A DNA stretch of 64,000 nt, taken from Phocoena phocoena (taxonomy: Eukaryota; Chordata; Mammalia; Artiodactyla; Phocoenidae). Position 1 is the first letter of the stretch. Each line of letters starts with the position of its first letter. Positions 11,596-23,071 of the stretch are shown here, in pieces. A program made the translations under genes and the position numbers. Location: NCBI RefSeq assembly GCF_963924675.1, contig NC_089232.1:42282522-42346521 (forward strand), written 5' to 3'. Below the pieces are notes generated by a model. The model made no database searches. It was not told the origin of the DNA and was given only the letters and a program-made list of their open reading frames with translations.

Positions 11596-13195
11596 ATCCA
11601 GGTTTTTTGCACTTAATTTTTCCCCCTTTTGGAGCTTTAGACATTGTCAGTAGAAAAAACTCAAAAAGGATAATCGAGCTGAGTTTACTCTGGAAATTGC
11701 TTAAACAAGGATTGAATGTATCACCTTTATCAAATTGATCTTTGCAGAAAGGTTAATGTTAATGCTTTGCATAATTAAAAAATTAGACTATATATAATGC
11801 AAGCTAAAGCATATTTAGAAAAATACTGTTAAACATAAATGTGACCCGACTCTGGAATGCTTCACTGGGATCAGTGGCCACATTATCCTCACTGTCATGG
11901 GCATTCCTGCTTTGGAAATGAAGGAGAAGCAGCATTATTTTAACTTCGAAAGGGAGAAGTAACTAATGACCTTGTCTTTACAACACACCTTATACAGTAC
12001 CTCTGCCTAGTATTTATAAATTCATTCCCTTACTTTCTATCACTATATCTCCTAATTTGAGTGAAAGTTTTTCTTTGCAGAAAATTTTCATTTTATTATA
12101 ATTATCCTACAGAACTGTGTATATAGTGGTTACTAAGCACATTCTAACTACATGAATGGAGTAAGTCTGATTTATTCTAAGATGATGTTTCAATGGGAGC
12201 TTTAATCAACCTGACAAGAGTCAATTTGGGGAACGCTAGGTCTCTCTGAAACTGCTATGTACAGAATTACGATATGTGCCCTCCCTTCTATATTCCTACA
12301 CATCTATCAGATTGGATCTCAAGTTCTTCATTCCTACTTGTGAACAGATTACTAATAATACATTTTTGAAATGTTTCCCCTTCATTTGTATCTACATTTT
12401 AATAAGGCTGTGCTGTAAAAGTGAAAAGCACGAAGCTCAGAAAAGAGAACTTGATGTCTCAGTTAATGGATGGAAGAGGACTCCAGGGTCCACAAAGACT
12501 TTTCTGATGCCCTCATTTTCAAGCATGATGCTGGTTCAGGTTTTGTATTGTATAGGTATTAGGTGTTCAAGAGATGCTGAAGAAAAGTTCAGCAGGCAGC
12601 TGGTACCATGTGTTCCTGTTTTTAAAGAAGTATAGCAAAGTATTTCAATCACATACACATTGTATAAGTTAAACAGCAGCATATGTAAACCATTCATTCT
12701 TTTTTTACATCCTAACTTCTTAGGCCAAGTGCTTCCCAGCATCTATATGATACCTGAGGTCTATCTGAACACTTTTTAATGAGCACATATTTATTGAGTC
12801 TTGTTGTCCTTAACTTTTGCTAAAAGAAATATGAGACATAGTCCTTGTCCTTATAAAATTTATAATGGCAAAAATTAAAGAAAATTCAGTACTGAACTGC
12901 ATGGAATTTAAGAGGAGTTCTGAGAAAGGGCTGAGAAGTCAAACTCATTTTGGAGGGTAGGGTCTCTGGAACTGGGTTTGAGGAATAGGCATGTTTTCCA
13001 ATGGCTTAAAATTTAACAGAAGGTCAGTGGAAGTTGGGGAAAAGTCTTCTGACAGGGTAGGAGAAAGTACTGCAGTGGAAATTGCTGTTCTCTCTTTTAT
13101 TTCTGAGATAAGTGTCAAATGTACTTTGAGGTATTATCCTGCAGGAGTGAGTGGCCTGTGTTTAGGGACTTTATTTTTGGTGTTCCTTTTAATTT
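11596..13195. other. Unannotated sequence
   Basis: Unique-looking AT-rich DNA. A short stretch around 12785-12880 might be a worn L2 end. An open frame of 119 codons at 12276-12635 (plus) shows no domain, no splice context and no recognisable family, so it is not called as a gene. Confidence 0.5.
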
Positions 13196-13446
13196 CCGTT
13201 AGTCTCATGCTATGCAAAGTGTTCCAAGCACCAGCAGCTTGGGTGTCACCTAGGACCTGGTTAGAAATGTGGATTATCAGGACCCAGTTCAGCCCTACTA
13301 GATCAGAATCTGCATTTCAAAAAGATCCCAGGGGTTTTCTCCCATTGACAAGTACATAATATATTCTTATAGCTAAAACAAAAAACAAAAAACAAAAAAA
13401 ACCCCAGGTGATTCATATGCATAGTAAAGTTTAAGAACTACTGCTC
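13196..13446 (+). mobile_element. MER5-type hAT-Charlie MITE
   Basis: Contains AGCACCAGCAGCTTGGGTGT, TGGTTAGAAATGTGGATTAT, CTACTAGATCAGAATCTGCA, and at the right end CCAGGTGATTCATATGCATA followed by AAAGTTTAAGAACTACTG. That is the full order of a MER5A-like element. An insertion of about 60 bp rich in CAAAAAA at roughly 13341-13404 separates the two halves. Non-coding and ancient. Confidence 0.75.
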
Positions 13447-13464
13447 TAGACAAATATTGCTGTG

Positions 13465-13640
13465 TCCTAGAATTACTTGGGGAGCTGTAAAATCCCCGAT
13501 GCCTAAGCCACACTTCATTTCCATCAAGGCAAAGTCTGATGAATGGGTAGAACCTGGGCATCAGAATTGTTTTTTAATGATGCCCAGGTGGTTCCAGTTT
13601 GCACCCAGGGTGAGCACCAGTGTGTCACGTACTGCCAGCA
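13465..13640 (+). mobile_element. Second hAT-type MITE fragment
   Basis: TAGAATTACTTGGGGAGCTG, then GATGCCTAAGCCACAC, then ACCTGGGCATCAGAATTG, and finally GATGCCCAGGTGGTTCC. The layout resembles a second MER5/Charlie-type element with complementary ends. Subfamily is not assigned. Confidence 0.55.
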
Positions 13641-14640
13641 CAGCACTTGGAACAGCAGTAGGTAGAATTTCAGAGTATCTCTCAATACCTTATAAATTCT
13701 GATTGCCTAGGTTGCTTTACAAATTTTCATTGAGTGCACGCAAAGTATTAGCATATCCTTTTAAAATGTGTGTGAAAATTTAATTAGGCATCATTTCAGC
13801 AGCTACTCTTGAGACTGGCTTTTCCTTTCTCAAGATTTCTCTTCAGACAGGTTTGGCCGTGTAAAATACAAAACGTTGAAGTTTTTTGGTTCCCTTAAGG
13901 AATATGCGGTAACAACATTTGATCAAAGATAAACAGGATGAAGTGAAATAGGATGTACTGCAAAAGCTACATATTCTCCCTGTTTGAGAGTTCATCTGAA
14001 ATTCCCTTTTGTTTGGGCAACTTCCCTAATGAATAAGGATATTTTTAGCTTTTAAATAATTATTTTTTTGATAATCTTTGAACCATAAATAGGAAAGTAT
14101 TATTTAATCATTCATAGTGGTAAAAATAACCATTTTAAAAAAATGGTAAGTATTCAGACAGTAACATGTTATATGCTAGAAAATTGAGGAACTCAAAGAG
14201 ACTCACTCAATATATTGGAGGATAAATTTAGTATACTTTTTGTCCTTTCCTACGAAGCTTACAGAAGAGGTTTACGAATCCATATTTAAATGAGAACTAA
14301 GAATCAGGTCTCTGTTTTCTTACACATTGCTGATGCAAAATAATTTTGTGTATAATTTTATCAATTTCACTTACATGCATGCTTACATTATACTTCAGTA
14401 ACTTAAGTATTCTTATGTGTACTTAAATATACTTATGGTCAAAATAAAAAATAAGATGAAACTTCATTATAAAGCATTATAGTATCCTGAAGTTATATTT
14501 GGGGATAAGCCCAATGGATATAAACATATATTTTTCACAAATCAGATTTTGTTATTTTCTTCAGTAAATATCTTTATTTATATACATGTGTGTGTATTTT
14601 TAACTTATTATTTGAAATAACTTATTATTCTGAAATAATT
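13641..14640. other. Unannotated AT-rich sequence
   Basis: No recognised gene or repeat in this AT-rich kilobase. Confidence 0.55.
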
Positions 14641-14669
14641 TGAGACTTACAGGGTAATTGGAAAAATAG

Positions 14670-15707
14670 TACAGAACTATTAAAAGAGGCAGAACTTCCA
14701 TAGTGGTGGAGTAAGGACCTCCGAAAATCTGCTTCTCGCTTAAAGCAATAATAACACTGGCAATCAGCCTTTTCAGCATTCTGGAAATAAACTAAAGGAT
14801 TTCAAAAACCCAAAGAGAGTTTATTCAACAAAATGACTGCAACTCAGGAAGAACATTGGACTTTATGGCACTTTAACTTGCCCTGTTTCCATCTCCTCAC
14901 TAATTCCAAGATCCTTGAAAACCAGCAGTGTAGAATCCACTGGAAGGGGAAGAATGGATTGTATCCCCAGGGCATTTGTCTGGCAATCAGCAGCAGTTGC
15001 TTAATACTGCTGTTGCCCTAGGCAGTGATACCAGTTGGGGCCAAATCAGTGGTAAACCAAAAAATTTACAAAAATCTGTAGAATGAAAAGTCCATAGGGG
15101 GCTTTGGAAAGTTCCAGTGTGTTCCTGGGAATCTAGAACACCTCGTGCATGCATAGGCTGTGCACTTGGGCAGGGCTGTGGGCATGCTAAAGGAAGACCT
15201 GAGATTAGGAAAGACTAGATCTCTCACCTCTGGTGAACCTTGGGGCCTTTCAAATGTAAGTTAAGTCAGAGTTCAAATTTGCTGGAACATTGAAGCTGTG
15301 CCCCAGGGCGCACAAAGGCCTTTTGACAAATCATAGAAGACTTATTGGTTCAAGACATTTAAAGAAATCTCTGTTTAAATTATTAACTGAATGCTAAGCT
15401 AATCAGTGGCCACATACAACAGGGAATACAGACTTTGCATAATTAGTCCAGGAATGTCACTAACTAAACAGAGTACAACAATAACAAGAAAACAAAACCA
15501 GACAGACAGAAACAACAACAGCAAGAACAAATCTTTGACAGGGGATCTGATTTCCAGACTTGTCACATTATATTATTTAAAATGTCCAATTTTCAAAAAA
15601 AATTTGTGAGACACACATAGAGACAGGAAAATATGGTTTATACACGCACAAGAAAGCAATCAATAGAAACTGTCCTTGAGAAAGCTCAGATGTTAGATTT
15701 ACTAGAG
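14670..15707 (+). mobile_element. Ancient LINE-1 5' region (L1M type), left part
   Basis: The block starts with AGAGGCAGAACTTCCATAGT and continues through GTAAGGACCTCCGAAAATCT, TTCTGGAAATAAACTAAAGG and AAAATGACTGCAACTCAGGA. It reaches AATGTCCAATTTTCAAAAAA and AGCAATCAATAGAAACTGTC. These are the 5' UTR and leader of an old L1M-type element in sense orientation. It breaks off at about 15707, where an LTR has inserted, and resumes at about 16221. Short open frames inside it are not intact ORF1. Confidence 0.65.
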
Positions 15708-16220
15708 GCATTATTTTTCTTTTGCTGACGTAACAAATTACTAAAAACATAGTGACTGAAAACAATATGAATGTCTTATATTGCAGTTTTGTAGGTCAGA
15801 AGTCTGACCTGGATCACTGGGCTAAAATCAAGGAGTTGGCAGGACCAAAAGTTTTTCTGGAGCCTCTAGGGGATATTCCATTTCCTTACCTTTCCCTGCT
15901 TCCAGCGGACACCCACATTACCCTGTCTTCAAAACTAGCAATGGAGGATGGAGTTCTTAACACTTTGTATCTCTCTGACCCTTCTTTCATACTTGCATCT
16001 CTTCCTGACTATAGCCAGGAAAGGCTGTCTGCTTTCACGGACTCATGTCAATAGATCTGGCCTACCCAGATAATCCAGGATAGTTTTCCAGTCTTAAAGT
16101 CTATAAACTTAATCACATCTACAGAGTCCTTTTAACAATGTAGAGTAGGTAACATAGACACAGATCCCAGTGATTAAAGAGTGGACATCTTTAGGGAGGG
16201 GGCATTATTCTGCCTACCAT
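15708..16220 (-). mobile_element. MaLR-type (MLT1-like) solo LTR, antisense
   Basis: Read on the minus strand, the element begins near 16218 with GGTAGGCAGAATAAT, runs through AAAGATGTCCACTC and CCTGGATTATC, and ends near 15720 with a worn GTTTTCAGTCACTATG and AATTTGTTACGTC. The order is typical of a non-autonomous MaLR LTR of placental mammals. There is no internal domain, so it is a solo LTR. It interrupts the L1M 5' region, whose sequence resumes on its right with GACTTTAAATCAGTCATTAT. The exact subfamily is uncertain. Confidence 0.6.
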
Positions 16221-16298
16221 ATGGGACAGAGACTTTAAATCAGTCATTATAAGTATGTTCAATAACTAAGGGAAACCAGGTCTAAAGAATTAAAGTAT
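16221..16298 (+). mobile_element. Ancient LINE-1 5' region, right part
   Basis: Continuation of the element at 14670-15707 after the LTR: AGACTTTAAATCAGTCATTA, TGTTCAATAACTAAGGGAAA, GTCTAAAGAATTAAAG. It ends where a minus-strand L1 tail begins. Confidence 0.6.
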
Positions 16299-16750
16299 AC
16301 CATGCTGTACTTAGATATTCAGAACTTATGCATTTGATAACTGGAAGTTTGTAGCTTTGAACAACATCTCCCCATTTCTTCCATATCCCAGACCCTGGTA
16401 AGCACCATTTTACTCTCTATTAGTTTCTTTAAGTTTGGCTTTTGTAGATTCCAACATAAGTGATATTATATAGTATTTGCCTTTCTCTGTCTGACTTATT
16501 TCACTTAGTATAATGTCCTCAAGTTCCATTCATGTTGTCAAAAATGACAGGGTGTCCTTCTTTCTTATGGCCAAATAATATTCCATTGTATGTACTGCTG
16601 TCATCCCCCACCCGCCTCTTCTTTATGTCTTGGCTGTTTTGTAATACTGCAGTGAACATGGGAGAGCAGATTTCTCTTTGAGATCCAAATTTTCTTCCTT
16701 TGGCTGTATACCCAGAAGTGAGATTACTGGATCATATGGTTATTCTAGTT
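16299..16750 (-). mobile_element. Old LINE-1 3' end, antisense (first of two)
   Basis: The left edge reads CATGCTGTACTTAGATATTC, followed by AACATCTCCCCATTTCTTCC. Later comes ATATTCCATTGTATGTACTG, typical of antisense L1 3' UTR and the end of ORF2. Part of the same text recurs in the next element at about 16977, so two different L1 tails lie side by side. Only 450 bp remain. Confidence 0.7.
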
Positions 16751-17563
16751 TTAATAATTTCCCTAGTTTTATTGAGATATAATTGACATATAACACTTCA
16801 TTAATTTAAGGTGTACAGTATAATGGTTTGAGATATATATTTCAAAATGATTGCCATAATAAGTTCAGTTAACATCCATCACCTCACATAGTTTGAAAAT
16901 TGTTTTCTTGTGGTAAGAACTCAAGATCTATTCTCTCATAAACTTTCAAATATACAGTACAGTTAACTCTAGTAACCGTGCTGCACATGATATCCCCAGA
17001 ACTTATTTATCTAACTGGAAGTGTTTACCTTTTGAGCACCTTCAGCTATTTTGCTAACCTCTCCACCCCCTGCCTCTGTCAACCACCAGTCTGTTCTTTG
17101 TAGCTATGAGTTTGATTTTTTTAGATTCTACATATAAGTGAGACCATACAGTATTTACCTTTCTCTCTGACTTATTTCACTTAGCATAATGCCCTCAAGA
17201 TCCATCCATATTGTCACAAATGGTAGAACTGATTTCTTTTTTATGGCTAAATAATATTCCATTGTATATATGCAGCACATCTTCTTTATCCATTCATTGG
17301 TCAGTGGACACATAAGTTGTTTCCATGTCTTGGCTGTTGTAGAGAGTGCTACAATGAATATGGGGGTGCAGATATTTTTTTGAAATAGTGATTTAGTTTT
17401 CTTTAGATATATATCTAAAAGTGGAATCGCTGGATCATATGGCAGTACTGTTTTTAATTTCTGAGGAACTTCCATGTTGTTTTCTACAGCGGCTGCACTA
17501 ATTTACATTCCCACCAACAGTGCACAAGGATTCCCTTTTCTCTATATCCTTGTCAACACTTAT
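16751..17563 (-). mobile_element. Old LINE-1 3' part, antisense (left half of a split element)
   Basis: Starts with the L1 3' terminal text TTTTATTGAGATATAATTGA and ACATCCATCACCTCACATAG, then enters the ORF2 C-terminal region. On the minus strand at 17155-17475 the frame reads phrases typical of L1 ORF2 ([40 protein letters not shown]). The element stops at about 17563 at the insertion of a younger L1 and resumes at about 23072. Total remaining length is about 1.7 kb. Confidence 0.85.
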
Positions 17564-17711
17564 CTCATCTTTTTTTTTTTATACAGCAGGTTCTTATTAG
17601 TCATCAATTTTATACACATCAGTGTATACATTTCAATCCCAATCGCCCAGTTCATCACACCACCACCACCCCGCCACTGCTTTCCCCCCTTGGTGTCCAT
17701 ATGTTTGTTCT

Positions 17712-20700
17712 CTACATCTGTGTCTCAATTTCTGCCCTGCAAACCGGTTCATCTGTACCATTTTTCTGGGTTCCACATACATGCGTTAATATACGATATT
17801 TGTTTTTCTCTTTCTGACTTACTTCACTCTGTATGACAGTCTCTAGATCCATCCACGTCTCTACAAATGACTCAATTTCGTTCCTTTTTATGGCTGAGTA
17901 ATATTCCATTGTATATATGTACCACATCTTCTTTATCCATTCGTATGTCAGTGGGTATTTAGGTTGCTTCCATGACCTGGCTATTGTAAATAGTGATGCA
18001 ATGAACATTGGGGTGCATGTGTCTTTTTGTTTTTTGGGTTTTTTTTTTTTGTGTGTGGTATGTGGGCCTCTCACTGTTGTGGCCTCTCCCGTTGTGGAGC
18101 ACAGGCTCCGGACACGCAGGCTCAGCGGCCATGGCTCACAGGCCCAGCCACTCCAAGGCATGTGGGATCTTCCCGGACCGGGGCACGAACCCGTGTACCC
18201 TGCATTGGCAGGTGGACTCTCAACCACTGCGCCACTAGGGAAGCCTGCATGTGTCTTTTTGAATTATGGTTTTCTCTGGGTATATGCCCAGTAGTGGGAT
18301 TGCTGGATCATATGGTAATTCTATTTCTAGTTTGTTTAAGGAACCTCCATACTGTTCTCCATAGTGGCTGTATCAATTTACATTCCCACCAACAGTGCAA
18401 GAGGGTTCCCTTTTCTCCACACCCTCTCCAGCATTTGTTGTTTGTAGATTTTCTGATGATGCCCATTCTAACTGGTGTGAGGTGATACCTCATTGTAGTT
18501 TTGATTTGCATTTCTCTAATAATTAGTGATGTTGAGCAGCTTTTCATGTGCTTCCTGGCCATCTGTACGTCTTCTTTGGAGAAATGTCTGTTTAGGTCTT
18601 CTGCCCATTTTTGGATTGGGTTGTTTGTTTTTTTAATATTGGGCTGCATGAGCTGTTTATATATTTTTGAGATTAATCCTTTGTCCATTGATTCATTTGC
18701 AAATATCTTCTTCCATTCTGAGGGTTGTCTTTTCATCTTGTTTATGGTTTCCTTTGCTGTGCAAAAGCTTTGAAGTTTCATTAGTTCCCATTTGTTTATT
18801 TTTGTTTTTATTTCCATTATTGTAGGAGGTGGATCAAAAAAGACGTTGCTGTGATTTATGTCAAAGAGTGTTCTTCCTGTGTTTTCCTCTAAGAGTTTTA
18901 TACTGTCCGGTCTTACATTTAGGTCTCTAATCCATTTTGAGTTTATTTTTGTGTATGGTGTTATGGAGTGTTCTAATTTCATTCTTTTACATGTAGCTGT
19001 CCGGTTTTTCCAGCACCACTTATTGAAGAGGCGGTCTTTTCTCCAATGTATATTCTTGTCTCCTTTATCAAAGATAAGGTGACCATATGTGTGTGGGTTT
19101 ATCTCTGGGCTTTCTATCCTGTTCCATTGATCTATATTTCTGTTTTTGTGCCAGTACCGTCCTGTCTGGATTACTGTAGCTTTGTACTATAGTCTGAAGT
19201 CAGGGAGCCTGATTCCTCCAGCTCCGTTTTTCTTTCTCAAGATTGATTTGGCTATTCGGACTCTTTTGTGTTACCATACAAGTTGTGAAATTTTTTGCCC
19301 TAGTTCTGTGAAAAATGCTAGTGGTAGTTTGATAGGGATTGCACTGAATCTGTAGACTGCTTTGGGTAGTATAGTCATTTTCACAATGTTGATTCCTCCA
19401 ATCCAAGAACATGGTGTATCTCTCCATCTGTTGGTATCATCTTTAAGTTTTTCCTCAGTGTCTTATAGTTTTCTGTGTACAGGTCTTTTGTCTCCCTAGG
19501 TAGGTTTATTCCTAGGTATTTTATTCTTCTTGTTGCAGTGGTAAATGGGAGTGTTTCCTTAATTTCTCTTTCAGATTTTTCATCATTTGTATATAGGAAT
19601 GCAGGAGATTTCTGTGCATTAATTATGTATCCTGCAACTTTACCAAATTCATTGATTAGCTCTAGTAGTTTTCTGGTGGCATCTTTAGGATTCTCTATGT
19701 ATAGTATCATGTCATCTGCAAACAGTGACAGCTTTACTTCTTCTTTCCCAATTTCTATTCCTTTTGTTTCCTTTTCTTTGCTGATTGCTGTGGCTAGGAC
19801 TTCCAAACTATGTTAAATAATAATAGTGGTGAGAGTGGCCATCCTTGTCTTGTTCCTGATCTTAGAGGAAATGCTTTCAGTTTTTCTCTATTGAGAATGA
19901 TGTTTGCTGTGGGTGTGTCATATATGGCTTTTATTACGTTGAGGTAGGTTCCCTCTATGCCCACTTTCTGGAGAGTTTTTATCATAAATGGGTGTTGAAT
20001 TTTGTCGGTAGCTTTTTCTGCATCTATTGAGATGATCATATGGCTTTTCTTCTTCAGTTTGTTAATATGGTGTATCACATTGATTGATTTGTGTATATTG
20101 AAGAATCCTTGCGTCCCTGGGGTAAATCCCACTTGATCATGGTGTATGATCCTTTTAATGTGTTGTTGGATTCTGTTTGCTAGTATTTTGTTGAGCATTT
20201 CTGCATCTATGTTCATCAGTGATATTGGTCTGTAATTTTCTTTTTTTCTAGTATCTTTGTCTGGTTTTGGTATCAGGGTGATGGTGGCCTCATAGAGTGA
20301 ATTTGGGAGTGTTCCTTCCTCTGAAATTTTTTGGAAGAGTTTGAGAAGGATGGGTGTTAGCTCTTCTCTAAATGTTTGATAGAATTGACCTGTGAAGCCA
20401 TCTGGTCCTGGACTTTCCTTTGTTGGAAGATTTTTTAATCACAGTTTCAATTTCATTACTTGTGATTGGTCTGTTCATATTTTCTATTTCTTCCTGGTTC
20501 AGTCTTGGAAGGTTATACCTTTCTACGAATTTGTCCATTTCTTCTAGGTTGTCCATTTTATTGGCATAGAGTTGCTTGTAGTAGTCCCTTAGGATGCTTT
20601 GTATTTCTGCGGTGTCTGTTGTAACTTCTCGTTTTTCATTTCTAATTTTAGTGATTTGAGTCCTGTCCATCTATTTCTTGATGAGTCTGGCTAATGGTTT

Positions 20701-21820
20701 ATCAATTTTGTTTATCTTCTCAAAGAACCAACTTTTAGTTTTATTGACCTTTGCTCTTGTGTTCTTTTTTTCTATTTCATTTATTTTTGCTCTGATCTTT
20801 ATGAGTTCTTTCCTTCTGCTAACTTTGGGTTTTGTTTGTTCTTCTTTCTCTAGTTCCTTTAGATGTAAGGTTGGACTGTTTATTTGAGACTTTTCTTGTT
20901 TCTTGAGGTAGGTTTGTATAGCTATAAACTTCCCTCCTAGAACTGCTTTTACTGCATCCCATAGGTCTTGGATCATCGTATTTTCATTGTCATTTGTCTC
21001 TAGGTAATTTTGATTTCCTCTTTGATTTCTTCAGTGATCTCTTGGTTATCTAGTAACGTATTATTTAGCCTCCATGTGTTTGTGTTTTTTATGTTTTTTT
21101 CCCTGTAATTCATTTCTAATCTCATAGCATGGTGGTCACAAAAGGTGCTTGATATGATTTCAGTTTTCTTAAATTTACTGTGGCTTGATTTGTGACCCAA
21201 GTTGTGATCTATCCTGGAGAATGTTCCGTGTGCACTTGAGAAGAAAGTGTAATCTGAAGTTCTTGGATGGAATGTCCTATAAATATCAATTAAATTTATC
21301 TGGTCTGTTGTGTCATTTAAAGCATGTGTTTCCTTGTTTATTTTTATTTTGGATGATCTGTTGATTGGTGTAAGTGAGGTGTTAAAGTCCCTCACTATTA
21401 TTGTGTTACTGTCGATTTCCTCTTTTAGAGCTGTTGGCAGTTGCTTTATGTATTGAGGTGCTTCTGTGTTGGATGCATATATATTTATAATTGTCATATC
21501 TTCTCTTAGATTGATCCCTTGATCATTATGTAGTGCCCTTCCTTGTCTCTTGTAACAATCTTTATTTTAAAGTCGATTTTATCTGATATGAGTATTGCTA
21601 CTCTAGCTTCCTTCTGATTTCCATATGCATGGAATATCTTTTTTTATTCCCTCACTTTCAGTCTGTGTGTGTCCCTAGGTTTGAGGTGGGTGTCTTGTAG
21701 ATAGCATATATAGAGGTCTTGTTTTTGGATCCATTCAGCAAACCTGTGTCTTTTGGTTGGAGCATTTAATCCATGTATGTTTAAGGTAATTATCGATGTA
21801 TATGTTCCTATTACCATTTT
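17712..21820 (-). pseudogene. LINE-1 ORF2 remnant (endonuclease and reverse transcriptase)
   Basis: ORF2p nicks target DNA and copies L1 or SINE RNA into it. Reading right to left, the endonuclease starts near 21817 with TLNIHGLNAPTKRHR. At 21773-21775 the residue expected to be catalytic Asn is His, and at 21692-21694 the catalytic Glu (QETHL) is Asp. DFN at about 21387 and DH near 21125 are present, but the Gly before DFN is Arg. In the reverse transcriptase, motif A reads [10 protein letters not shown]: the first Asp is kept, but the Phe expected at 20007-20009 is Thr. FADD is intact at 19711-19722. A frameshift lies near 19800 and others elsewhere, and a SINE interrupts the 3' part at 18030-18245. 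The C-terminus ends AEIETQM, then stop. Residue roles are inferred by comparison with human L1. Confidence 0.85.
18030..18245 (-). mobile_element. CHR-2-like SINE inserted in LINE-1 ORF2
   Basis: Antisense full-length copy, T-run at left and head at right. It is flanked by a perfect 16-bp target duplication TGCATGTGTCTTTTTG at 18014-18029 and 18246-18261, which belongs to the host L1, so the SINE is younger than that L1. Its internal promoter boxes are recognisable with a few substitutions (GTGGCGCAGTGGTTGAG on the minus strand). Open frames across it on the plus strand are artefacts. Confidence 0.95.
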
Positions 21821-21879
21821 CTTAATTGTTTTGGGTTTGTTTTTGTAGGTGTTTTCTTCTCTTGTGTTTCCCACTTAGA

Positions 21880-22967
21880 GAAGTTTCTTTAGCATTTGTG
21901 GTAGAGCTGGTTTGGTGTTGCTGAATTCTCTTAGCTTTTGCTTGTCTGAAAAGCTGTTGATTTCTCCATGGAATCTGAATGAGATCCTTGCCGGGCAGAG
22001 TAATCTTGGTTGTACGTTCTTCCCTTTCATTGCCTTAAGTATATCATGCCACTCCCTTCTGCCTTGTAGAGTTTCTGCTGAGAAATCAGTTGTTAATCTT
22101 ATGCGAGTTCCCTTGTATGTTATTTGTCATTTTTCCCTTTCTGCTTTCAGTAATTTTTCTTTGTCTTTAATTTTTGCCAGTTTGATTACTATGTGTCTTG
22201 GCATGTTTCTCCTTGGGTTTATCCTGCCTGGGACTCTCTGTGCTTGCTGGATTTGGGTGGCTATTTCCTTTCCCATGTTAGGGAAGTTTTCGACTATAAT
22301 CTCTTCAAATATTTTCTTGCGTCCTTTCTCTCTCTCTTCTCCTTCTGGGACCCCTATAATGCGAATGTTGTTGCGTTAATGTTGTCCCAGAGGTCTCTTA
22401 GGCTGTCTTCATTTCTTTTCATTCTTTTTTCTTTATTCTGTTCTGCAGCAGAGAATTCCACAATTCTGTCTTCCAAGTCACTTATCCGTTCTTCTGCCTC
22501 AGGTATTCTGCTATTGATTCCTTCTAGTGTAGTGTTCATTTCAGTTATTGTGTTGTTCATCTCTGTTTTGGTTTTTTGTTTTTTTGCGCTACACGGACCT
22601 CTCACTCTTGTGGCATCTCCCTTTGCGGAGCACAGGCTCTGGACGCGCAGGCTCAGCGGCCATGGCTCACAGGCCCAGCCGCTCCACGGCATGTGGGATC
22701 TTCCCGGACTGGGGCACGAACCCATGTCCCCTGCATCGGCAGGCGGACTCTCAACCACTGTGCCACCAGGGAAGCCCCTGTTTGTTTGTTTTTTAATTCT
22801 TCTATATCTTTGTTAAACATTTCTTATATCTTCTTGATCTTTGCCTCCATTCTTTTTCTGAGGTCCTGGATCATCTTCACTATCATTATTGAGAATTCTT
22901 TTTCTGGAAGGTCCTATCTCCACTTCATTTAGTTGTTTTTCTGGGGTTTTATCTTGTTTTTTCATCT
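21880..22967 (-). pseudogene. LINE-1 ORF1 remnant (RNA-binding protein), split by a SINE
   Basis: ORF1p is the RNA-binding chaperone of the L1 particle. The likely start is the Met of MKKQDKTPEKQL at about 22967. The coiled-coil part includes EMNNTITEMNTTLEGINS and ISDLEDRIVEFSAAEQ (about 22420-22560). The RRM and C-terminal domain follow in worn form at 21900-22370. A CHR SINE at 22578-22777 breaks the coiled-coil part, and a stop follows the DNINATTFAL stretch near 22354. Not functional. Confidence 0.8.
22578..22777 (-). mobile_element. CHR-2-like SINE inserted in LINE-1 ORF1
   Basis: Antisense copy with head GGGCTTCCCTGGTGGCACAG at the right. Its short T-tract is merged with a T-rich target. 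The flanks CTGTTTTGGTTTTTT (from 22563) and CTGTTTGTTTGTTTTTT (from 22778) look like a worn target duplication. Internal sequence is about as well preserved as in the other copies, so it is younger than the L1. Confidence 0.92.
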
Positions 22968-23071
22968 GGTACATAGCCCTCTGGCTTTTCATCTTGTCTA
23001 TCTTTCTGTGAATGTGGCTTTTGTTACACACGCTGCAGGATTGTAGTTCTTCTTGCTTCTGCTCTTATCTC

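Larger units (their letters stand above)
17571..23063 (-). mobile_element. Nearly complete LINE-1, antisense, with two nested SINEs
   Basis: Its 3' end is at the left: a T-run from 17571, then a short 3' UTR. Next come ORF2 (about 17712-21820), ORF1 (about 21880-22967) and roughly 95 bp upstream of ORF1. The word CTTATCTC occurs at 17559-17566 and 23064-23071 and is probably the target duplication. Less the two SINEs (about 415 bp), the element is about 5.1 kb, so it is truncated within the 5' UTR. It has split an older L1 in the same orientation. Its 3' UTR differs from that of the L1 at 57895-59722. Many stops and frameshifts leave it inactive. Confidence 0.9.

Noticed and set aside
12276..12635. 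Open frame of 119 codons on plus
   Set aside because: Ordinary length by chance over AT-rich DNA; no recognisable domain or coding signature.
17474..17836. Hydrophobic open frame suggesting a membrane protein
   Set aside because: Antisense L1 DNA is T-rich and gives Phe/Leu/Ile-rich translations. The strand with ORF2 homology is the other one.
18027..18485. Open frame of 152 codons on plus
   Set aside because: It reads through an antisense CHR SINE and antisense L1 ORF2. The same SINE frame recurs at 3333, 22576, 41761 and 42695.
22193..22816. Open frame of 207 codons on plus
   Set aside because: Antisense to L1 ORF1 and a SINE. The frame has no independent homology that I can see.
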